Assembly (NCBI GenBank): GCA_040902925.1
Contig: JBBDWJ010000312.1
Span: forward strand, 1 to 13,359
DNA: 13,359 nt
Direction: 5' to 3'
Origin: JBBDWJ01 sp040902925
Lineage (GTDB): Bacteria; Acidobacteriota; Terriglobia; Bryobacterales; UBA6623
Part shown: piece by piece, positions 6,717 to 13,359 of the stretch
Numbering within the stretch: the first letter of the stretch is position 1
Layout: each line of letters starts with the position of its first letter
Position numbers and translations under genes: made by a program
The notes under the pieces: generated by a model
Databases searched by the model: none
Told to the model about the DNA's origin: nothing
What the model saw: only the letters and a program-made list of their open reading frames with translations

Positions 6717-9700
6717 TCAGACGCTCCCCCGCAACATCGACTGCACTTCCTCTTCGCTCAATTTGTCGATCTCGCTGAACATGGCTTCCAGCTTCTCGGC
6801 ATCGGCTTGCTCGAGCGTTCGCGCTTCGATTTCCTTGGCGAGGCCGGCGACTGTCGGAAAGCGCAGCAGGGCCTGCAGCGGAAAGTCCACATTGAACTCG
6901 CGGCGGATACGGAAGGTGATCTGCACGGTCGAGAGCGAGTGTCCGCCGAGCGCGAAGAAGTCGTCATGGATTCCGACGCGCTCGACTCCGAGTGCGTCCT
7001 GCCAGATGTGCGCCACGATCTCTTCGATGCCGTTGCGCGGCGCGGCGTATTCCTCGCTCAACTGCGGCCGCTCAGCTTCGGGCAAGGGCAGCCGCTTGCG
7101 GTCGACCTTGCCGTTGGGCGTCAGCGGGAAGGCGTCAAGAAAAACGAAGGCCGATGGAACCATGTACTCCGGCAAGCGGCTCGCGATGCCCTCGCGTAGA
7201 TCGTTCACGGTCGCCGATTGGCCGTCCTTGAGGCGGATGTAGCCTAGCAGCCGCTGGTGTCCGCCCGCGTCGGCGGCAGCCGTGACAACGGCTTCGCGAA
7301 CGGCGGGATTTTGGCCGAGCACGGTTTCGATTTCTCCGAGCTCGATGCGATGGCCGCGAATCTTGACCTGAAAATCCGCGCGTCCCAGAAACTCGATGAC
7401 GCCGTCGGCGCGATATCGCGCCACGTCGCCGGTGCGATAGATATAGCCGCCGCGCGAGTTCGGGAACGGATTCGGCAGAAAACGTTCGCGCGTCAACTCC
7501 GGCCGATTCAGATACCCGCGGACCACGCTGTCGCCGCCGATAAACAAATCGCCTTGCACCCCCACGGGAACGGGCTGCATGTTCCTGTCGAGGATGTAGA
7601 TCCGCGTATTAGCAATCGGTCGGCCGATCGGCACGGAACCATCCACGCCTACCAGCTCGTGCGTCGTCGACCAGACCGTCGTCTCGGTCGGCCCATACAT
7701 GTTGATCACTTTGCCGCGAACCAGCGCTTCCAGATCCGCGGCCAGCTTCACCGGCACGGCCTCGCCGCCGACCATCATCTTTTTCAATCCGGACAGCGCC
7801 TGCCGCGTGTCATCCCGCTGCGTCAGCAGAATCGCCATCGACGGCGTACACTGCAGGTGCGTCACCTCGTGCCGCTGTATTTGCGCCGGAATCGAAAAGT
7901 CCACGGCCTCCGCGGTGCCGGCGGTTTCCGGGGCTTCGGGCGTGTTGCTCGCGATGCGCAGCGTGTTGAGATGCGCCAGGTTTTCGAGCACTGCTTCGGA
8001 GCCGATGCCGAAATCGATCAGACAGGCGATCTCATCCACGCCGATGCCCTTCGCCTTGTCGACCATCAGCAGGCAGCTCTCGGGCGTGCCGAACAGTCCG
8101 CTCGTCTCGTAGTAGCGCTCGAAGGAATGATCGAGCAGTGCTTCCATCTCTTCCTCGGGAAGCGCGTTGAGGTCGATTCCATTGCCGTTGCCGTTACGGT
8201 GTTGCGTTTTGAACAACGGCCATGACGAGGCGTATCCCTTGAGCAGGCTGACCGACGAGCGCAGGTACTGTTTCAAGGGCTCGCGCACCAGCTCGCGAAT
8301 CGCGTCCGGGTCCGTGCCGACAAAACTGTGCAGCATCAGCGTGACGTGGCCTTCGCCCGAATGCCCCGCGTCTTTCCAGGCCTGGCGGTAGAGGCGCAGC
8401 TTGTCGGCGAGGCTTTCGATCGTTTGCCCCAGCAGGTGCGTCAGTACACCGGCGCCGGCGCGGCCGGCGGCCTCGAACGTGTTGGGATTACCGGCGGCGG
8501 TCAGCCAGAACGGCAATTCCGGCTGGATCGGCCGCGGCAGTATCTTCACCGGCGCGTCGTTGCCCTGCGCATCGGTGTAGACAACTTCTTCGCCGCGCCA
8601 AAGCTTGCGAACCGTTTCCAGGTCGCGCAGCATGATGTCTTTCGCGTCAGCGAAGTTTTCGGGGCGCAGCAGAAAATCACGCGGCTGCCAGCCGGAGGCA
8701 AACGAAATTCCCACCCGGCCCTTCGAGATGTTATCGACGACCGACCATTCCTCGGCTACACGCACGGGGTGATGCAGCGGAAGGACGACGCTGCCGGCGC
8801 GAATTTTGACGCGCTTGGTAATCGCAGCGATAGCAGCGCTGGTCACCGACGGATTTGGATACAGCCCGCCGAACGCATGGAAGTGACGCTCGGGGGTCCA
8901 GACAGCCGCAAACCCGTTCTCATCGGCGTAGCGGGCGCCCTCCATCAGCAGCCGGTATTTGTCGTTGACGTCTTCGGCTTCATCCGCGGCGAAATAAAAC
9001 AGGCTGAACTCGACGCCGCGGCCGCTGTGGTGGATACGCCCTGCCGGCGCTTCAGCCGTCTCGTCCTCGTCGGCCTGGATCACGACCTTGAAGCCGCGCG
9101 AGAGCGTCCAGAACAGCTCGAGCACCGAAATATCGAACGACAGGCTCGTCACTGAGAGCCACACGCCCGGCTCGGCGCCAATCCTCTCGTCCATGCCGGC
9201 GAAAAAGTTCATCACGTTGCGGTGCCCGACCATCACCCCTTTGGGTTTCCCGGTCGAGCCCGATGTATAAATCACGTACGCCAGATGATGCGGTCGCACG
9301 CCGCTGTTGAAATTTCCCGCCGCCGGGGGCAAGCCGGCGTCCCACGGCTGATCGACGCAAAGCACCGCTGCGTGATGTGGAGGCAGGCTCGGCGCGAGAT
9401 CGGTCTCGGTCAGCAGTACCTTGATGCCGGAGTCTTCGACCATCAGCGCAATACGTTCTTTCGGATATGTGGGGTCGAGCGGAACATACGCACCGCCGGC
9501 TTTGAGCACGCCGAGCAGCCCGATCATCATCTCGATCGAGCGATGCACGTGAATGCCGACCAGCGTCTCAGGACCCACGCCCATCGCGCGCAGCCGGCGC
9601 GCCATGCGGTTGGCTCGCTCGTTCAATGCGCCGTAGGTGATCTGCTTGTCGCGAAAAACGACCGCCACCGCATCCGGCGCGCGCGCGGCCTGGGCCTCGA

Positions 9701-11093
9701 ACGCCTGGTGGATGCACTGGTCTTTGGGATAGTACGCCGCGGTGTCGTTCCAGTCGCCGAGCAGTTGTTGGCGCTCCGCGTCGGTCAACATCGAGAACGC
9801 CGAGAGATTCCGCTCGGGGTGCGCGGCCATCTGATCGAGCAAGGTCGCAAGATGACGCAGCATGCCCGCGATCGTCTTGGTTTCGAACGCATCGCGGTCG
9901 TAAGCTAGCTTGAACGACAGCGCCGGCTCGCCATAGCCATAGAGCGTCAGCGGAAATGTCGTTTGCTCGAGCAGCTCGAATTCACGGTTCGTCCACGACG
10001 GCCCCGTCTTGCGGAGCATCGACGTTAGCGTCTCGCGGTCGAACACGATGATGCTGTCGAACGGCGCCTTGCCGCCCTCGACTTCGCTCCACTCCACGAT
10101 GTTTCCCAAGGGAGTGTGCTCGAACTCGCGAACGCTTAGCTGCGACTCGCGCAGCTCCCGCAGCCAGGGAATCAGCGCCTGATCCCCGCCCGTGCTGACC
10201 CGAACCGGCAGCGTGTTGATGAACAGGCCGACGGCGGTTTCGGCATCGATCGGCGCGGAATAACGGGCCGCGCGCGTGGCGCCGAACAGCACGTCTTCCT
10301 CGCCGCTGTAGCGTGACAGCACCAGACCCCATGCGCCTTGCACGATCGTGTTCAGCGTCAGGCCGTGACCTTCGGCCAACGCCTTGAGCCGCGCGGTCGC
10401 TTCGATCAATAGGCTGACGTGCTCGTGCCCGCGGCCCTCACGTTCGGTTTTCGAGATGGGCAGCGGCGTTGGAGAACGGAAGCCCTTCAGTGCAGCCGTC
10501 CAGAATGCCTTTGCCCCACCGAGATCTTGCGCCCCAAGCCAGGCGATGAAGTCGCGGTAACGCGGCGCCGGCTGCAACTTGAGTTCCCGCCCCGCCAGCC
10601 GTGCTTCGTAGCAGGCGAAGACTTCGCGCAGCACCACCACGAACGAGCGGCCGTCCATCAGGACGTGAGAAAGGGTCCAAACGAAGCGGTATTCGGCGTC
10701 GCCTAGGCGAAAAACAGCCACCCGGAACAGCGGCGCTCGGGAAAGGTCGAAGCCACGTTCGCGGTCCGCTTGAAGATACGCTTCGAAGCGCTCTTCTTGC
10801 GTGGCGGGCGGCTCACTGCTCCAGTCGTGGCTGTCCCAGGCCAGTTCCACGTTTTCCAGCACGCACTGTTCTGGGATTTCGACGTCGCTCCACCGCAGTA
10901 CCGTCCGCAGGGCATCGTGGCGGGCCGTCACCTGCCGCCAAGCCCATTCGAATGCCGCTTCGTCCAGGGGTTCCCTCAACCTCCCGACGATCTGCTCGAT
11001 ATCGACCCCGCCACGCCCCGATAAGTGATGAAATAGCATCCCCTGCTGCATCGGAGCGGGACCGTAAGTGCTTTGAAACGAGTCGTTTTTCAT
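6717..11093 (-). CDS. NRPS-1: C-A(monooxygenase insert)-PCP, predicted glycine module
   Basis: From the ATG at 11093 this is 1458 residues. A condensation domain (about 12-435) opens with APMQQGMLFHHL (13-24). Its C3 motif is SHVLMDG (142-148): the first His is Ser, but the catalytic His143 and the Asp are kept. The adenylation domain starts near 446, with YTSGSTGKPKG at 609-619 and FDISVLELF at 653-661. It is then broken by a luciferase-like monooxygenase (about 688-1043) and resumes with VTHLQCTPS, VGGEAVP, YGPTE (1133-1137), YRTGD, RIELGE and the catalytic Lys1329 in TPNGK. The manual substrate code D-I-L-Q-M-G-M-V-W-K is close to the known glycine code DILQLGLIWK. A carrier domain has LGGHS with Ser1386. 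The tail KLSEEEVQSML (1444-1454) probably docks to NRPS-2. The architecture matches the myxothiazol/melithiazol MtaG/MelG module, but without a thioesterase. Alternative starts are ATG 11108 and GTG 11150; none has a strong ribosome site. I chose 11093 because the family begins shortly before this motif. Confidence 0.95.
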   Translation of the reverse strand: MKNDSFQSTYGPAPMQQGMLFHHLSGRGGVDIEQIVGRLREPLDEAAFEWAWRQVTARHDALRTVLRWSDVEIPEQCVLENVELAWDSHDWSSEPPATQEERFEAYLQADRERGFDLSRAPLFRVAVFRLGDAEYRFVWTLSHVLMDGRSFVVVLREVFACYEARLAGRELKLQPAPRYRDFIAWLGAQDLGGAKAFWTAALKGFRSPTPLPISKTEREGRGHEHVSLLIEATARLKALAEGHGLTLNTIVQGAWGLVLSRYSGEEDVLFGATRAARYSAPIDAETAVGLFINTLPVRVSTGGDQALIPWLRELRESQLSVREFEHTPLGNIVEWSEVEGGKAPFDSIIVFDRETLTSMLRKTGPSWTNREFELLEQTTFPLTLYGYGEPALSFKLAYDRDAFETKTIAGMLRHLATLLDQMAAHPERNLSAFSMLTDAERQQLLGDWNDTAAYYPKDQCIHQAFEAQAARAPDAVAVVFRDKQITYGALNERANRMARRLRAMGVGPETLVGIHVHRSIEMMIGLLGVLKAGGAYVPLDPTYPKERIALMVEDSGIKVLLTETDLAPSLPPHHAAVLCVDQPWDAGLPPAAGNFNSGVRPHHLAYVIYTSGSTGKPKGVMVGHRNVMNFFAGMDERIGAEPGVWLSVTSLSFDISVLELFWTLSRGFKVVIQADEDETAEAPAGRIHHSGRGVEFSLFYFAADEAEDVNDKYRLLMEGARYADENGFAAVWTPERHFHAFGGLYPNPSVTSAAIAAITKRVKIRAGSVVLPLHHPVRVAEEWSVVDNISKGRVGISFASGWQPRDFLLRPENFADAKDIMLRDLETVRKLWRGEEVVYTDAQGNDAPVKILPRPIQPELPFWLTAAGNPNTFEAAGRAGAGVLTHLLGQTIESLADKLRLYRQAWKDAGHSGEGHVTLMLHSFVGTDPDAIRELVREPLKQYLRSSVSLLKGYASSWPLFKTQHRNGNGNGIDLNALPEEEMEALLDHSFERYYETSGLFGTPESCLLMVDKAKGIGVDEIACLIDFGIGSEAVLENLAHLNTLRIASNTPEAPETAGTAEAVDFSIPAQIQRHEVTHLQCTPSMAILLTQRDDTRQALSGLKKMMVGGEAVPVKLAADLEALVRGKVINMYGPTETTVWSTTHELVGVDGSVPIGRPIANTRIYILDRNMQPVPVGVQGDLFIGGDSVVRGYLNRPELTRERFLPNPFPNSRGGYIYRTGDVARYRADGVIEFLGRADFQVKIRGHRIELGEIETVLGQNPAVREAVVTAAADAGGHQRLLGYIRLKDGQSATVNDLREGIASRLPEYMVPSAFVFLDAFPLTPNGKVDRKRLPLPEAERPQLSEEYAAPRNGIEEIVAHIWQDALGVERVGIHDDFFALGGHSLSTVQITFRIRREFNVDFPLQALLRFPTVAGLAKEIEARTLEQADAEKLEAMFSEIDKLSEEEVQSMLRGSV
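7965..9032 (-). other. Luciferase-like flavin monooxygenase domain inserted in the NRPS-1 adenylation domain
   Basis: The insert runs from about FSLFYFAADE to LENLAHLNTL (residues 688-1043 of the 1458-residue protein) and sits between adenylation motifs A4 and A5. It has the hallmarks of the natural-product luciferase-like monooxygenase family (TIGR04020 type): FAAVWTPERHFHAFGGLYPNP, the strand RAGSVVLPLHHPVRVAEEW, GRVGISFASGW, LPFWLTAAGNP, GVLTHLLGQ, and YYETSGLFGTPESC near the end. These enzymes use reduced FMN and oxygen. In MtaG and MelG an analogous insert oxidises carrier-bound glycine at the alpha carbon, leading to a terminal amide. Here the same reaction on glycine is plausible, with N-oxidation as an alternative. 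The linkers on both sides are Ala/Glu/Thr-rich. Confidence 0.9.
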
Positions 11094-11275
11094 GGATCCC
11101 GGAACCATGCGGAGCGGTTCCGCCGTAGCGTTTTGCTGACGGCAAACCACCGGCCCGGATCACGCACTTCGGGTAAATCCGGGCACCGCAACACCTTAAT
11201 CGCCACCTGGATTTGGGCAATCGCCTTACCAAAGTAAAAGCCCCCCGAACCTGCCCGGTTCCTATTGATTAAGTT

Positions 11276-11304
11276 GTTGATATTATGAATCTTATATCGT
11301 CAAC
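11276..11304. promoter_or_regulatory. Imperfect AT-rich dyad, possible operator
   Basis: Arms GTTGA (11276-11280) and TCAAC (11300-11304) flank an AT-rich centre with further partial symmetry (TAT at matched positions). It lies about 183-211 bases upstream of the chosen NRPS-1 ATG and includes the TTGACG -35-like hexamer. A regulator site is possible, but chance is not excluded because the arms are short. Confidence 0.25.
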
Positions 11305-11363
11305 CGAGCGCTCTCTGGGCGATCCGCTCCAGGGGGCTAACCTGATGAAACAGTACGGAAATC

Positions 11364-11399
11364 CTGATGCTAACGTCAGCCAGCGGAAACGCGCTTCCG
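11364..11399. repeat. Two adjacent small inverted repeats
   Basis: The first (11364-11379) has six-base arms, CTGATG and CGTCAG, pairing with one G-U on plus-strand RNA, and a four-base loop. The second (11384-11399) has perfect five-base arms CGGAA/TTCCG with a six-base loop. No T-run follows on either strand, so they are not standard terminators. They could be leader RNA structure upstream of NRPS-1, or chance. Confidence 0.25.
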
Positions 11400-11532
11400 A
11401 ACATCCGAACCGGTCTGGCCTAGCGATTTGGTTGGGGTACCCAGGCTGTTGCGCCCGGAGTGTTAGCGGCAGTGGGTAATATGCCTATCGCTCAACTGAG
11501 TAATAGAACCCGCGACGCCCGTTGGGGACGCT

Positions 11533-12243
11533 TCACGGGCCGGTGATGACACCCGCGCGCCTGAGCTGTTTGGCGGCCTCACGGAAGCTCAAACCAGAGA
11601 GCCGCTCGCGGTGAGCCAACAGAAAATCGCGCACGGCTTCCGGCGCGGTATAGCTGTAGTCGCGGAGGGCCCAGCCGATGGCCTTGCGGATGAAGAACTC
11701 CTTCTCGCCGGCTCGCCGCAGGCAATGCCGGAACAACTGCCGCTGGTCGGTCTTCTCTTTGTGGCGGTTCTGCGAAAGCAGCGCCGTGCGGCGGATCCAA
11801 AGGTCCTCGTCGTCGATCCAGCGGCGCATCACCGGCCGGACCAGGGGGCGCTGCTTGTATTGCGCTCGCCCGACCAGGTTCACCGCGACGTCATCGACGA
11901 GGTCCCACCAGGCGCCTTCGCGAATCATCCGTTCGTAAAGGGGAATCGAACCGGCGGCAATGAAGGCATCGCTCTGTCGCGCGAATACGATGGCGGCATA
12001 CTTTTCCTCGCGGTGGGGCAGTCCCCAAAGCGCCCTCACTCCGGCCTCGTACGCGCGGCGGTTCGCCGGGGCGAAGCGCTTCTTCATCTGCTGGTGAATC
12101 GGCACGCGGTCGGGTTTTTTGACGCCGTAGAACGGCATCGAGGTCTTCAGATAGGCAGCCATCGGGCCGGTATTCCGGGGATTGGCGCGCGCACGCAACT
12201 CCGCGGAGACAAACGCTGCGAGCTGATCGGCGGAATTTCCCAA
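11533..12243 (-). CDS. DNA alkylation repair protein, AlkD-like HEAT-repeat glycosylase
   Basis: This 236-residue protein has the length and motifs of the AlkD family, all-helical HEAT-repeat glycosylases that excise bulky or cationic alkylated bases such as 3- and 7-methylpurines. Visible marks are GAWWDLVDDVA (110-120), LWIRRTALLSQ (148-158), KEFFIRKAIGWALRDYS (181-197) and the C-terminal LSFREAAKQLRR. Trp113, Asp117, Arg152 and Trp191 keep the spacing of the known AlkD residues Trp109, Asp113, Arg148 and Trp187 (from memory). The position matching AlkD Trp152 is Leu156. The start is TTG at 12243, preceded four bases upstream by GAGGG; the next in-frame Met (28) would cut off conserved sequence. 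It lies 56 bases after the upstream membrane-protein gene on the same strand, possibly sharing its transcript. No link to the NRPS operon is evident, although repair enzymes can give self-resistance near clusters for DNA-damaging products. Confidence 0.9.
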   Translation of the reverse strand: MGNSADQLAAFVSAELRARANPRNTGPMAAYLKTSMPFYGVKKPDRVPIHQQMKKRFAPANRRAYEAGVRALWGLPHREEKYAAIVFARQSDAFIAAGSIPLYERMIREGAWWDLVDDVAVNLVGRAQYKQRPLVRPVMRRWIDDEDLWIRRTALLSQNRHKEKTDQRQLFRHCLRRAGEKEFFIRKAIGWALRDYSYTAPEAVRDFLLAHRERLSGLSFREAAKQLRRAGVITGP

Positions 12244-12247
12244 TATT

Positions 12248-12252
12248 CCCTC
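12248..12252 (-). promoter_or_regulatory. Ribosome binding site supporting a TTG start
   Basis: GAGGG on the minus strand lies four bases before the TTG at 12243. The spacing is a little short, but it supports the rare start codon for the AlkD-like gene, and the residues that follow fit the family's N-terminal helix. Confidence 0.5.
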
Positions 12253-12299
12253 GCCACCGGCCTATCCCGAAAAGCGCAATTGGGAATCCCGAGCGCTTT

Positions 12300-13359
12300 C
12301 TAGCGGAGCACCTTCCACTGTACGTTGATCGTCACGTTGCGGTTGGTGTTTTGCAGGCTACGGAAGGCAACGCGGCTCCAGTTGTTTTTGGCGTTCGGCC
12401 GCTCGGTGAGGACGACCGCCGGAGACGGCAGCCACACATCCACCGGCGTTCCCGGCAGCGTTCCCTCCGCTTGGCCGAGGCTGGCGCGGCCGGTCTCGAT
12501 CACGATCACTTGATTCTTTTGCAGCCGTCCGGTCCAGTAGATGATGCCCTCCTCGATGACCGCGGGAGGCGGCGTGGGCGGCTTCAGGCCGGGCTGAGAG
12601 TCAGCGATCGCTGGAGGAGTAACCGGCGGCGCTGGCCCGTCGGGCCTGAGCACGCGCGTGTTCGGAGGGGCCCGGCGTCCCGGCGGGACTCGATCCGGAG
12701 TCGCCGCGTCGGCGGCTATCGTGGTTTCGACGGGTTTCTGCGATTCGGCCGGTGTGGATGCAGCCGCCGTGGATGCAGGCGGAGTATCTACGCCCGGCGT
12801 GGATTTCGGTGCGGCAGGCGGTGTTTCAACTCGAAGCGGCTCCCGAGGCGGATTCTGTGGCGGCGGTTCGACTGCGAATGCCGACGGTGTCGTGCTCTTC
12901 TGGAGTCCAGCGCTGGGTTCGGCACGATTCTGGGCTGGCCTTCGTATCGGGGGCGAATTTGCGGGAGTCGTGTTCGCTTTAGGGCTGCTCGTTCCGGATG
13001 CGCTCTCCTCAGGAACTCGCTTCTCGAGAGCGACCTTCTCTGTGGGGCCCTTCTCGGTGGCGACCTTCTCGAGAGCGCTCGTCGCGGGGGCGGCCCCGCC
13101 CGGCGGCGCTTCCGCCGTCTCTACGCCGGAACTGCCCTGATCGGCGGGCTCGGATTGACGATCTTCGACCATCGTCGGCTCGTCGGCCGGAACGCTACTC
13201 ACAGAACTTTCGTGCGATTCCGCGGAGGCCAGTTCATCTTGCGGCGAAGTTTCGAAACTGCCGCGTTGCAGCAAATAGCCGCCGAGGGCAGCAAGCAAGA
13301 ACAAGCAAACCAGCAAGGCAGCCAAACCCAGCCAGCGGCCCTTCGATGAGTTGTACGCC
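12300..13359 (-). CDS. Membrane-anchored Pro/Thr/Ala-rich protein of unknown function, 5' end outside window
   Basis: I do not recognise this family. The frame is open to the right edge, so the N-terminus is missing; an internal TTG at 13325 is not a likely start because it falls in the membrane segment. Visible order: a basic stretch (YNSSKGRW), one hydrophobic segment (about 13330-13263, LGLAALLVCLFLLAALGGYLL), a long acidic then Pro/Thr/Ala-rich disordered region of about 220 residues with an EK-rich tandem repeat, and a compact C-terminal domain of about 85 residues (from about 12558 down). That domain contains GIIYWTGRLQKNQVIVIE, LPGTPVDVWLP and a beta-like end, NRNVTINVQWKVLR. The positive-before-hydrophobic order suggests a cytoplasmic N-terminus and an exported C-terminal domain. 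The missing part could be short, or a cytoplasmic domain such as a kinase; neither is shown. It reads toward the AlkD-like gene. Confidence 0.8.
   Translation of the reverse strand, partial: AYNSSKGRWLGLAALLVCLFLLAALGGYLLQRGSFETSPQDELASAESHESSVSSVPADEPTMVEDRQSEPADQGSSGVETAEAPPGGAAPATSALEKVATEKGPTEKVALEKRVPEESASGTSSPKANTTPANSPPIRRPAQNRAEPSAGLQKSTTPSAFAVEPPPQNPPREPLRVETPPAAPKSTPGVDTPPASTAAASTPAESQKPVETTIAADAATPDRVPPGRRAPPNTRVLRPDGPAPPVTPPAIADSQPGLKPPTPPPAVIEEGIIYWTGRLQKNQVIVIETGRASLGQAEGTLPGTPVDVWLPSPAVVLTERPNAKNNWSRVAFRSLQNTNRNVTINVQWKVLR
12999..13073 (-). repeat. 15-base tandem repeat encoding x-E-K-x-x pentapeptides
   Basis: Inside the anchored protein the reading LEKVA-TEKGP-TEKVA-LEKRV-PEESA repeats every five residues (15 bases). 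At DNA level the plus strand has TTCTCGAGAGCG at both 13021-13032 and 13066-13077, and CGACCTTCTC at both 13031-13040 and 13061-13070. This is local duplication in a disordered linker; copy number may vary between strains. Confidence 0.7.

Larger units (their letters stand above)
11094..11532. other. 439-base intergenic region upstream of the NRPS operon
   Basis: No convincing gene lies here. The region separates the end of the alkylation repair gene from the NRPS-1 start and should hold the operon promoter. It contains an AT-rich stretch (about 11261-11297) that stands out from the GC-rich surroundings, an imperfect dyad at 11276-11304, and small inverted repeats at 11364-11399 and 11465-11492. 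A six-base inverted repeat (GGAACC/GGTTCC, 11101-11121) lies just before the chosen NRPS-1 start. On the minus strand TTGACG (11303-11298) resembles a -35 box, but no -10 box sits at 16-18 bases; TAATAT (11285-11280) is only 12 bases away. The promoter is therefore not assigned. Confidence 0.6.

Noticed and set aside
9800..11060. Assigning the NRPS-1 condensation domain as a DCL or starter type from its PMQQGMLFHHL opening
   Set aside because: The motif is suggestive of dual or DCL-type domains, but subtype cannot be called by eye; a phylogeny (for example NaPDoS) is needed.
11342..11348. CTGATGA on the plus strand, resembling a hammerhead ribozyme core, with GAAA nearby (11358-11361)
   Set aside because: The bases between the two core elements do not form stem II and no flanking stems fit, so this is a chance match.
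11285..11479. 64-codon plus-strand open frame in the intergenic region
   Set aside because: No convincing ribosome site and no recognisable protein features; it crosses the probable promoter region.
11465..11492. Bulged hairpin downstream of the AlkD-like gene as a terminator
   Set aside because: The stem (AGCG/CGCT plus GGCA/TGCC) is interrupted by a bulge and no T-run follows on the minus strand.

Overview
The window is GC-rich bacterial DNA. Every confident gene lies on the minus strand. Its core is a compact nonribosomal peptide synthetase (NRPS) operon, read from about 11093 down through the left edge. Two non-NRPS genes lie upstream: a DNA alkylation repair (AlkD-like) gene at 12243-11533, and the C-terminal part of a membrane-anchored, proline/threonine-rich protein running off the right edge. 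The organism cannot be fixed from the sequence. High GC, a myxothiazol-type enzyme repertoire and the style of the anchored protein would suit a soil bacterium such as an acidobacterium or myxobacterium, but this is an impression only.

Layout in transcription order: (1) 11093-6717, NRPS-1, C-A-PCP. Its A domain is interrupted by a luciferase-like flavin monooxygenase, and its substrate code reads as glycine. (2) 6685-2513, NRPS-2, Cy-A-PCP-Ox, a heterocyclisation module with a C-terminal azoline oxidase. Its A-domain code is non-canonical. (3) 2516-483, NRPS-3, C-(A remnant)-PCP. The C-domain catalytic His is replaced by Gln, and only the small C-terminal lobe of an adenylation domain remains. 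(4) 477-1, an alpha/beta hydrolase cut by the left edge, with Arg where the nucleophilic Ser is expected. Genes 2 and 3 overlap by ATGA, genes 3 and 4 are 5 bases apart, and genes 1 and 2 are 31 bases apart, so one transcript is likely.

Proposed logic (inference): NRPS-1 loads glycine and oxidises it at the alpha carbon or nitrogen. NRPS-2 adds a cyclisable residue (Cys, Ser or Thr type) and oxidises the ring to a thiazole or oxazole. NRPS-3 appears unable to activate its own amino acid and may be poor at condensation, so it may act as a relay or be loaded in trans. The hydrolase may help release or process the product. Similar short helices at the C-termini of NRPS-1 and NRPS-2, and at the N-termini of NRPS-2 and NRPS-3, support the order 1 to 2 to 3. 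No thioesterase domain, MbtH protein, phosphopantetheinyl transferase, transporter or regulator is in the window. The cluster probably continues past the left edge.

The 439-base gap at 11094-11532 is the only sizeable non-coding stretch. It holds an AT-rich segment with an imperfect dyad and several small hairpins, and probably contains the operon promoter. I saw no rRNA, tRNA, CRISPR array or transposase.
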